From Phalacrocorax aristotelis (taxonomy: Eukaryota; Chordata; Aves; Suliformes; Phalacrocoracidae), in assembly GCF_949628215.1 (NCBI RefSeq), contig NC_134280.1:54090621-54154620 (forward strand): a stretch of 64,000 nt of DNA, written 5' to 3'. Below, piece by piece: positions 24,802 through 33,385 of the stretch. Under the pieces are notes generated by a model. The model did not search any database. It was not told where the DNA came from and saw only the letters and a list, made by a program, of their open reading frames with translations. Each line of letters starts with the position of its first letter. Position 1 is the first letter of the stretch. Position numbers and translations under genes: made by a program.

Positions 24802-25354
24802 CTGGACGGGGGGCGGAGAGGGGAGGGAGGGTGTCCGTCAGCCGCTGCGGCGGGACGCCCACCGCCCCCCACGCCCCCCCCCCCCCCCACGCACCTGTGA
24901 TGCGGGCCGTCGGGCCTCTCCGGCGGAGCCGCATGCCGCGGCGGCGGGGCGCGGCGCGGTTCTCCCGGCTCAGGCGCCCCCCGGGCCCCTTGCCGGCAGC
25001 GGCGGGGGGCGGCGGCGGCGGGGAGGGGGGCGCCCGGCGGAGGGGGACGCGGCGCCGCCCCACCTGCAGCGTCTCCCGATAGAAAGCGGGGACGGCGCCG
25101 CCCTCCACCTCCTCCCAGCGCAGGCGGCCGGGCCCCGGCAGCGGCGTGTCGGTGTGGAAGTTGTAGTCCCAGCGGCGCTGGTCGTCCTCCCCCATCTCCC
25201 GCAGGCGGTTCCGTAGCTCCCGGCCCAGCTCCTCATGGTCCACCGGCCCGAAGAGGCTCCTGCAGACGGGGCTGCGGCCGTGCCCGGCCAGGGCTCGCCG
25301 GGCGGAGAGGCGCTCCAGGGCGGCGGCGGCAGCGGAGAGGTGCACGTTGGACAT
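24680..25354 (-). CDS. CDKN1C: CDKN1C (p57KIP2) cyclin-dependent kinase inhibitor, two coding exons
   Basis: This nuclear protein binds and blocks cyclin-CDK complexes to drive cell-cycle exit during development. Coding sequence is 25354-24895 joined to 24801-24680, giving 193 residues. The KIP domain is clear: cyclin-binding CRSLFGPVDHEEL at residues 31-43, CDK-binding RWDYNF at 61-66, and the ATP-site-filling helix segment VPAFYRETLQVG at 88-99. The C-terminus has a PIP-box-like ITDFF (152-156), a basic nuclear signal and the terminal EQTPRKRLR, with Thr187 matching the human p57 Thr310 phosphodegron. Phrases such as PGPGRLRW and FYRETLQVGR identify p57 rather than p27. Human p57 has 316 residues; the proline-alanine repeat domain is missing here, replaced by a short Pro/Arg-rich linker (104-150). 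The start was chosen because the domain begins there and -3 is a G; the open frame upstream is merely GC-rich. A collapsed GC-rich segment in the linker cannot be excluded. Confidence 0.95.
   Translation of the reverse strand: MSNVHLSAAAAALERLSARRALAGHGRSPVCRSLFGPVDHEELGRELRNRLREMGEDDQRRWDYNFHTDTPLPGPGRLRWEEVEGGAVPAFYRETLQVGRRRVPLRRAPPSPPPPPPAAAGKGPGGRLSRENRAAPRRRGMRLRRRGPTARITGAWGGGGAWGAVGVPPQRLTDTLPPLSAPRPDFFARRKRPAEPKAAAERPAGCPPPPAAMPAEQTPRKRLR
24802..24894 (-). other. CDKN1C: CDKN1C intron 1, 93 bp, frame-preserving
   Basis: The donor is ACAG|GTGCGT and the acceptor is CCGTCCAG. Splicing restores the conserved ITDFFARRKR sequence seen in p57 proteins, which fixes both ends. The intron is 93 bases, exactly 31 codons, and has no stop in the frame of exon 1. 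Its 5' part is one long G-rich stretch on the transcribed-sense strand (about 24889-24840), which could form a G-quadruplex beside the donor. Confidence 0.9.
24895..25354 (-). CDS. CDKN1C: CDKN1C coding exon 1
   Basis: The exon holds 153 codons plus one base and encodes the whole KIP inhibitory domain and the Pro/Arg-rich linker. It ends one base into Asp154. The linker contains a six-proline run at about residues 112-117 and an Arg-rich patch at 136-146. Confidence 0.93.
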
Positions 25355-25504
25355 CGCCGCCGGGGAGGACGCGGGATGGGTGGGGGGTGGGTGGGGTGAT
25401 GGGATGCGGTGGGCTGGGAAGGGGTGGGCACCCCCCCCCCTCCCGCCGCTCCTCTCCTCGCCTCCCGTCCCCTCCGCGCTCCGGCCAGCCCTGCCTCCCG
25501 CTTC

Positions 25505-25720
25505 TGAGCCCCTGCCCCCGGCCGCCGGGCTTTTAAACCCCGCTCCCCGCGAGTGCGAGCAAAACAACCATTAGCATAAGAGTATTTCCCCGCCACCGGC
25601 CCGCCGCGATTGGCGGGGACCCCCCCGCCACCCCCCGGCCCCCGGCGGCAGCCCTCCTGCCCGCGCCCTCCATTGGCTGCGGCGGGCAGCGCCGCGCCGC
25701 CGCCGGCCGCATTGGCCCGG
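25505..25720 (-). promoter_or_regulatory. CDKN1C: CDKN1C promoter: TATA-like box, octamer-like site, three CCAAT boxes
   Basis: Reading on the minus strand towards the gene: CCAAT boxes at 25715-25711, 25676-25672 and 25613-25609; an octamer-like ATGCTAAT at 25577-25570; and a TATA-like TTTAAAA at 25537-25531. GC boxes fill the spaces. Transcription would then start near 25505, giving a 5' UTR of about 150 bases. The spacing of CCAAT boxes (36-59 bp apart) and the single TATA-like element are what a cell-cycle-regulated KIP promoter would show. The start site is inferred. Confidence 0.7.
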
Positions 25721-28700
25721 CCCGGCCCCGCCGCGGCCCGGGGGGGCGGCCCCGGCGCTGGCCCGGCCCCGGGGGGCGGCCGCCGCGCTCCCCGCCCGCC
25801 GCCGGCCCCGCTCCCTTTGTCTGCCGCCGGCCGCGGCTCCGCCGCCGCTTCCTCCCCGCCGGCTCCCGGGGTGGGGCTTTCCCCCCCTCCGTGTTGCCTT
25901 TTGAGCGTGTAGGTGTGTGTGCGGGCGGGGGTCGTCTTCTTTTTATTATTACTGTTATCATTTTTCCCGAGGGGTGTCGCCGGCAGGTTTTCCGGCATCC
26001 GTGGGGCGCGGGGGTCTGGAGCGGGGGAGGTGATGCATGTGGAGGAAAACGGGATCGTTTCTAGCTCGGTTTTCTTTTTTTTCTTTTTTCTTTCTTTTTT
26101 TTTTACGCTGCTGCAAAACAAAGAGATGCTTGCAGATTTCAAAACAAGCTGAAGGCTATTTTTAAAAATAGGGCTTCTCAGCCTCATGGAAGTAATAAGT
26201 TGCAGCCTTACTGAATAGAAATACATGAAAACCACAGCATTTTCCTCTCCTAACTTTAAAACCCACATAATACGTGTTTGTTCGCTGCAGATGAACTAAT
26301 CTCGCTATTGTGTTGCCAGGGATCAGCTGGCTTGTGCTTTACATTTTCTGCAGGTCACTGCAATCGTTGCCTTTTGTTGTTCTGCGATGGGGGAGTATGA
26401 TGGGAAAAGGAGGGGGAGCATAATTGACATGGTGCTAAAATTGGGCCCAGAACATCATCGTAATTTTGATGCACGCTTTGGAGGCTTATTGCCACAGTGA
26501 GATTTTCATCTGCAAACAACAAGGGAAAAGACGGACCTTTATTGCTCCTTGTGCATTTGGGTACACCTGAGCTCTCCATGCACCTACGGCTCTTGCCTCT
26601 GGGAAGCTCGAACCCTTGAGCAAAGACAACTTGGATGGTTTTACTCCCTAGAGGGAATAAAATTTTAAATCCTAGGGCGGTGCTGCCTGTGCAGGGCTGG
26701 AGGGGTTGCAGCTTTAGGCCCCTTAGGGCAATGCTGACCGCAGGCAGGTGTCTGCTTCAAGAAGAGGGGCAGTAGTCTTTGCACCCATGGAAACCCCTTC
26801 CTTTTCCCCAGCTGGGCCAAAGTAAGCCAACTTCCTCTGTGCTGTTTCCACAGGCAGCCCACGTGTGTGATGGAGCAGCCCTCCAGCACTGCTGAGGGCA
26901 CTTGCTCCTGCCCTTGCCATGCTGGTGAGGAGTCTGGGAAAGCCGGGATGGCCCCTGTGGGCTGCCAGGTCCTGCACCTTCAATGGTGCTCCCAAAGACT
27001 GGCCATGCCAGGAGAGACCAGCAGCGCCCGCGATTTCAGACCCATGGACCTGGGGTTGGCCATGGCTGGTGCAGAGAAGCAGAGAGGAGGCTACAGCCTG
27101 GGTTACAGTGCAGAAAGGGTCTTTCCATGCTTGGGCTGATGAGCAGTGAGACACTGTAGCAGGTTTGATCTCCTGAAATAATTTTCTGATGTCCATGGGG
27201 GCAGGTGGGCTGCTCAGTGGGAAAGGTCTGTAGCTTCGCAGTCGAGAGAAGACACAGTGAATGTCTTCAGGATGCAGATCCCCGCTTGCTTCCTGGGCAA
27301 GTGTAGAGTCACGCCTGGCAGAAGGCTGCTGACTGGCGGTACAGACAGACCACTCTCATTACACAAACAGTGTATTTCGGGATACGTGAAAGCATTTTTT
27401 TAATTATACCAGTTTAGATGTGGTGTTCTCAAACAGATATTCTTGGTTTCCTGTGTGAGTTGGACCACAACCTACCAATGTGGCGATTTTAGGTAAATAC
27501 TACCACACTGTCCTTCCCAAAATAGCCCTCAAGGGTGGCCATGCAGAGGTCTCCTGGCCCAAATGATGTCATTCAGCAAGCAGATCATGAGAAGGCTCTC
27601 ATAGTTCCTTATCACTAAAAGCACATCATCTTAAAAAAGGAGGAGGTGAGCACCAGTTAGCAAGGGTTCTGCCATGGAGAGAAGGGGTGGGTCCTGGGCC
27701 AAGCTGGGACAATTGGGGAATGTGTTGAACATGGCACAGCGTTCAGCTGGGACTTCTGTCAGCAGCCGTCAGATGCACCTCTTGGGATGTAGGATGGGGT
27801 GGTTTTAAAAATAAATGAGCTATGCAGAGAAAATGCCTTGAGTTCCCCAAGAAACCTGCTAAAAAAGTGCCTTCTATTCAAGACGCAAGGCAAATGGCAA
27901 TGGCCGGGTCCCTGCAGACAGGGGCTCTTTGTGAGGAGTCCTTGCGAACCTGCTGCCATCCACCCCCAGCGCCGGGAGAGGCCAGCGGCTGCCTTTCCTG
28001 TTTTCTGCCTCCTCGGTTTTATACATTCCTGCAAGGCAACCCAAGCGAGCAAACCTCCCTGCTATTTGCAATATGTGGGCGTGCCCTCTGCAAAATCCAC
28101 ATCGTGGTCCTTCCAAACCGTTTTCAGAGGTTCGCCCATATTTACACAGTGCTTGAGGGATGCTAGGAACTATGGTTTGAACAGGAAAGAATTTTCAGGG
28201 GTTGCCTGCTGTTTGAGGCTGCTTCACCTTCCAGCTCACCTGGGAGGTAAAGCAGCTCAAGTGTGAGGTTAGCAGCTCTTTTTTTTTTTTTTTAGCTCAT
28301 CTTCCTCACTGCCAGTGCTCCCCATTTCTTTGACCTGTTTTTTTCCTGTCCCATTACGCACTTATGTTTTAAGCTAGTGGTGATGATGCTGGGGACTTTC
28401 CGCTCACAGTTGCCAGTTCTGGCAGTGCCCGTGCTTCTCTTCTGTGTGGAGAGAGAGAGCATCCAGCCCATTTGAGGAGGAAATACTGCCTGCGTGGAGA
28501 AATGTTTTTAATTTAGTGAATCCGTGAACTCTAAGGCCAGAGGGGTATGTTATGATCCTCTAAACCAGCAGTTTGCCTAACACGAGCCACAAAATCTTAC
28601 CCATGAGCTCCTACCACCAAGCCCATTAGCTTCTTTAGAAATTCTTGCTCCAGAACACTGAGTGGAGTAATTACCACTATGGTTAGAACAATGCCCCATA

Positions 28701-30895
28701 AGAATGAAACATTTTTGCTCAAAATATCCAAGTCGTATCTGCTTATGTCAGAAGAAACAATGACTTTAACTAGCGTGTATTCCTGCTGCCTGCTCTGCTT
28801 TGAAAGGGTGAGGGGAGGGAAAGCAAACTCCTTTATGGCCTGTGCATCACTGCAAAGGGATTGTGATTGCAGGTTTATTGCATCTGACTATTTCTGTTTG
28901 GAAAGAGTCCAGGTTGACTGTCAGAGCCAGAGCTGAGTCTGATGGCTTGGAAGATGGGGGAAGAAAGGTCCTTGCACTGTAAACTGAGCAAAGAGGATAT
29001 TTGATAAGTTATGAAGGTAACAAAAGAGAGAGCCTCAGCACTGTCATTCCGACTGGGCTGGTTGTTGCAAAGCTCCGGGTTAACTTCTGCAGCACAGAGG
29101 GCCTGGTGAGACGTTTGTGTATGGAGGTGAATAGGTCCCCATGACATGGTGCCGCAGAGGAGCACTCCTTCATCTTCTCGAGAGTCTCGGGGTGCTCATC
29201 TCCTGCAGGAATTGTCCTCAGCATGCTGTCAGACAAGCAAACCCATTGTTGGGCCCCTGAGGCTTCAAGGTTTGTGCTTTGCTCCCTTCTCATTTCCTTT
29301 AATACACCATTATTGTATACGCTCAACGTTTAACCTGGGATTCTTCAAATGCTGTGCGATTCCCATGCAATTGCTTTATTTCAGAACATGTTATATTCCA
29401 TAATTGCTTTAGCAGAGACGCAGACCAATAAACATCAGTACTTTACCTCCCGTGCACTTCTCTTACTGTGCTTGCGATCACAAGCAATTTGCAGCTTTGC
29501 ATTTATTCCAGTGGCAATTTTGCTTGGTACTTTGGAATCCTGCTTAAGGAAGCCACTTGCAACTAAAGTTCAAGTTAGCACAAACTGCCTGAGCTTCTCA
29601 TCGAGGCTTTTTCACCAGCAAAGTAACTATTTGAATTATTAAAGCTGGTGTACATTCAGAGTTTTCCATTTCTTGACACTATCATAAAAAGTCAAATTAT
29701 TAGACTAGGCAAAACTACACTAGTTCAGGGGTTAAAATGGGAAAAGATAATCTGAACAGAAACCTGAAAAAATTCTGGTAGTTTTAATTCAATTTGAATT
29801 GCTTTTTTGCGTTCTCGAAAATATGCAAAAGGTAACATCTCAGAAAAAATGCGTTATTTCATTTAATGTCATTTAATTTTTAAAATTATTCTTTCTGTTC
29901 TTGGTTGCTAAAAGAAGAACTAGCCTTGCTGTCCAGCTGCTGCCATCATTAGGGTAGCACAAAGGTAGCAGTGAATTTAGCCTAATCTATTGATGGACCT
30001 GCCAGTGCACCAGGGGCCATCACATTCTCTCTTCACAATTTTCTTTTCTCTTTCCATGATGTTGTTTTACTAGATGAAGTCCACTCGCCATCTGGCCCTT
30101 CGTGACTGATTGGAAGCCTGACTGGTTTGTGGGATGCTCTCCGTGAACCGTGGTGTGGCAAGCTTTGCTGACACCGTGCTGGAAATGGAAACGCTTGGAA
30201 AGCAGGCTGGGAACGGTGGGTACCAAACAGCATTTTGGCCTCACAGTATGTACCTGTGGAGGGTGGCTCTTTTTTCTGACTGTCTGTGTAGTCATATTTG
30301 AGCAGCAGTTAAATACTCCATTTGTTTGTACTCCCTGCCTTCCTGCTGATATCATTTTTGTGAAAGTCATGCCCTACGCTCATAGGTACGGTTCGTTGCC
30401 ACTCTGCATAGCGAATGAGAGGTTTGCACTTTGCTTGTTTTGACGTTCCCCTTGCCTTTCATCTTGATCCATGGTAATATTATTTTTGGAACAGTTTTCC
30501 ATAGGTTATTTCTACTTTCTGTAGTGGGAGTGGTGGTGAAGGGGCCATTGCACAGGTTTTATTTTTGGTTTCATGTTTCTTAAGTAACCATTTTAAATGT
30601 TGATAGTCTTGCACAAGTCCTGAAGAGATTGTCCATGGCCCAGACTGTTGCAGAGGGGGAGTGCCTGGTCCAAAACCAAGCCCAAGAGCAGCAGTAAGTG
30701 CATCAGGGTGGATCCCAGCCCATACCTAGAGGAAACAAAATCTAATAAGAGTAGGGAAAAAAAAAAAACCAAAACACTGAAAGATGCTTGAAATCTAACT
30801 ATGAAAGCAACAGACTTGCAAAAAGTGGAGCGTGTCTAAAGAATCCTTATGATAAAGACATTAAAACTAGTTTCAAGGGAGGGGAGATGAATCCA
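25721..30895. other. Intergenic region upstream of CDKN1C, no gene seen
   Basis: GC-rich sequence continues to about 25900 with more GC boxes, then gives way to AT-rich DNA and a T-rich tract (26064-26104). No recognised exon on either strand. It may contain CDKN1C enhancers, but I cannot point to one. Confidence 0.45.
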
Positions 30896-31643
30896 AGTCT
30901 CAATCACCCCGGTCGTGTCCTTTTCCCCGCCCCTGGCCACCTATTCCCGCCCGCTCCCGTGCGGGCTGAAGCCCTGGGCGGGCGGCGCCAGCGCGGGCAG
31001 CCGAGCTGGCTGAAAACTGGCCGGGGCAGCGAATGCCTGTGCTCCGGCCTTGCCCTCCCTCTCGGCTTGGGCACGCTTCTGCCCCTCCTCTGCTCGGCGG
31101 GCCGGTGGGGGCCCGCGGTGCGTCCTCACCCTCTGCCAACCTCTGCCTGCTGCAGAATAACGGGGCGGCAGGAGCATCGGCCTGGCTGCAGAACAACGGG
31201 GAAGCACGCGGCGTGCCCCCCCCGGTTCCCGTGGGCCCTGCCCCCCTCCAGGCCGGGGGGCCGGATTTGAGGCAGGGCGGCGGCGGAGCTGCCCGCGAGA
31301 TGTCCCCCGTGCGTGGGGCAATGGTGCCCTCTAATGTCGGCTGGGCCCGGGAGAGGCGGGTGCTCGCCCCGCTGCCCCCGCTCGCCCGGGCCCCCCCGGC
31401 CTGGCCTCGCGGCGGGGGTGGGCTTCCAGCGCGATCCCCCCCGCCCTCCCCCGAGGCGTTTGCGGCAGGTTGTGTTGCCGCACCTCGGAGAGCCCTGACT
31501 CGTTGGCGTAGCAGCTCCCGGAGATGTCTGCGTTTGACGCGGGACTTCAGATGCCGCTCGGTGCATTGCGGGAGCCCTTGGCTGGGCTGTACGTAATCGT
31601 AAGACGCTCCCCACTTTCTCGCGGCTCGCCCAGAGAGCTCTAG
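30896..31643 (+). promoter_or_regulatory. CpG island with possible non-coding first exon of SLC22A18
   Basis: A second island of high GC and CpG density sits between CDKN1C and SLC22A18. Its right end carries a strong donor, CTCTAG|GTAAGG, with GT at 31644-31645 on the plus strand. The first SLC22A18 coding exon has an acceptor at 44977 upstream of its ATG, so a 5' non-coding exon must exist somewhere to the left, and this is the only CpG island between. The link to SLC22A18 is inference; a separate non-coding RNA is the alternative. Long open frames on both strands here look like GC artefacts. Confidence 0.5.
31148..31207 (+). repeat. Imperfect two-copy repeat in CpG island
   Basis: CTGCAGAATAACGGGG (about 31151-31166) and CTGCAGAACAACGGGG (about 31187-31202) are near-identical 16-mers about 36 bases apart, with weaker similarity around them. 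Confidence 0.6.
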
Positions 31644-31836
31644 GTAAGGTTTGCTGGGGAGTCTGCCCTCCATGCCACCAGCCTGCAGACAGCCCTTTGC
31701 AGCTCAAGGGAGAGCAGCTTATTGAAACGTGCGGGTTTTAAATCTATGTGGTGTGCACAGTTCTTCTAGAGTAATAAAATATATTGTAGCTATATTCACT
31801 GTCCTTTAGATTTTTCAAGTTGTTCAGAGTCCATAT

Positions 31837-33385
31837 GATTCACAGAATCACAGGTTGGAAGGGACCTCAGGGATCATCTAGTCCAACCTTTCTGGGAAGA
31901 GCACAGTCTAGACAAGATGGCCCAGCACCCTGTCCAGGCGAATCTTCGAAGTGCCCAACATGGCTGAGTCAACCACTTCCCTGGGGAGATCATTCCAATG
32001 GTTGACTGTCCTCACTGTGAAAAATTTTCTTCTCATGTCCAATTGGAATCTCCCCAAGAGCAACTTGTGTCCATTCCCCCTTGTCCTCTCCATGGGACTC
32101 CATGTAAAAAGGGAGTCTCAGTCTTCTTTGTAGCTGCCCCTTAAGTACTGGTACATGGTGATGAGATCCCCTCTAAGCTTCCTTTTCTCAAGGCTGAACA
32201 ACCCTAGTTCTCCCAGCCTTTCCTCACATGGCCGGCTTCCCAGTCCTTTGATCATCTCGGTGGCCCTTCTCTGGACCCCTTCCAGCCTGTCCACGTCCTT
32301 TTTGTATAGCAGGGACCAGAACTGTACACGGTACTCCAGGTGTGGCCTGACAAGCGCTGAGTAGAGCAGGATAATGACTTCTTTCTCTCTGCTGGCGATG
32401 CCCTTTTTGATGCAACCCAGCATCCTAATGGCCTTCCTGGCCGCAGCAGGACACTGTTAGCTCATGTTGAGCTTTCTGTCCACCAGGACCCCCAGGTGCC
32501 TTTCCACAGAGCTGCTCTCCAGCCAGGTGGATCCCAGTCTGTGCTGCCCTCCCGGATTATGTTTTCCCAGGTGCATGACCTTACACTTGTCCTTGTTGAA
32601 CTTCATAAGGTTCTTGCTGGCCCTTCACAGGGCTGCTCTCAATCCACCCTTTGCCCAGCCTGTATCCGTGTTTGGGATTTCCCCAATCCAGGTGCAGGAC
32701 CTCATACTTGGTCTTGTTGAACTTCATGAGGTTCACATGGGTCCACATCTCCAGCCTGTCAAGGTCCCTCTGGATAGCATCCCTTTGTTCTACTTGGTGT
32801 CATCTACAAACTTGCTGTGGGTGCACTCAGTCGCACTGTCCATGCCCCCGACAAAGCTGTTAAATAATACTGGTCCCAGTACGGACCCCTGAGGGACACG
32901 ACGTGTTACTTGTCTCCATCTGGGCATTGAGACATTGACCACAACTCTTTGAGTATAGCCATCCAGCCAATTCCTTATCCACCGAGTTGTCCACCCATCA
33001 AATCCGTTTTAGAGACAAGGATGTTGTGCAGGACAGTATCAAATACTTTGCACAAGCCTAGGTGGATGACATCTGTTGCTCCTCCGTTAGGCTTCAATGC
33101 TGTAACCCTATCAAGAAGGACATCACATTTGTCAGGCATGATTTGCCTTCCATGAAGCCATGTTGCCTGTCACCAATCACCTCTCTGTTTTCTATGTGTC
33201 TTAGTATAGTTTTCAGGAGGATCTGCTCCATGGCAGAGGTGAGACACACCAGCCTGTAGTTCACCAGGTCTTTCTTTTTGCCGTTTTTAAAAACTGGGGC
33301 TATGTTTGCCCTTTTCCAGTCACTGGGAACTTCACCAGTCTGCCACAACTTTTCAGATATGGTGGACAGTGGCTTAGCTCAATGG
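31837..33385 (-). mobile_element. CR1 LINE, 5'-truncated, with remains of the reverse transcriptase
   Basis: The 3' end on the minus strand is the typical CR1 terminus, GGTTGGAAGGGACC read in reverse, ending in ATTCTGTGAATC. Moving towards 33.4 kb, translated fragments match the C-terminal part of CR1 ORF2: ALVRPHLEY and [13 protein letters not shown] near 32.1-32.4 kb, and GEVPSDWKRANIAPVFKNG near 33.1-33.35 kb. The frame is broken several times, so it is a dead copy. The usual block starting AKPLS is found at about 33376-33362, so the 5' break lies at or beyond 33.39 kb. The copy may be interrupted or patchy near 32.4-33.1 kb. Confidence 0.9.

Larger units (their letters stand above)
24370..25900. 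promoter_or_regulatory. CDKN1C: CpG island covering CDKN1C
   Basis: CpG density and GC content are far above the surroundings through the promoter, both coding exons and the start of the 3' UTR exon. Long frames open on both strands across the island are by-products of the GC content. The sharp edges (AT-rich sequence returns by 24370 and 25930) fit an unmethylated germline CpG island. Confidence 0.85.

Noticed and set aside
24374-25216. Long plus-strand open frame of 280 codons
   Set aside because: It is the reverse of the CDKN1C exons in a CpG island. GC-rich sequence lacks stop codons on all frames, and the peptide is low-complexity Pro/Arg/Gly.
24680-25354. Alternative identity CDKN1B (p27)
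   Set aside because: The CDK-binding and helix segments (PGPGRLRW, VPAFYRETLQVG) and C-terminus EQTPRKRLR fit p57, and SLC22A18 is the neighbour.
25355-25567. In-frame upstream extension of CDKN1C to an ATG at 25567
   Set aside because: That ATG lies upstream of the TATA-like box, and the extension has no p57 similarity. The KIP domain starts naturally at 25354.
24970-26268. 432-codon minus-strand open frame
   Set aside because: Different frame from CDKN1C over the same exon and its promoter. Low-complexity, and it crosses the TATA-like box and CCAAT array.
30896-31673. 257-codon minus-strand and 187-codon plus-strand frames in the second CpG island
   Set aside because: Both strands open together and are low-complexity, as expected from GC content alone.
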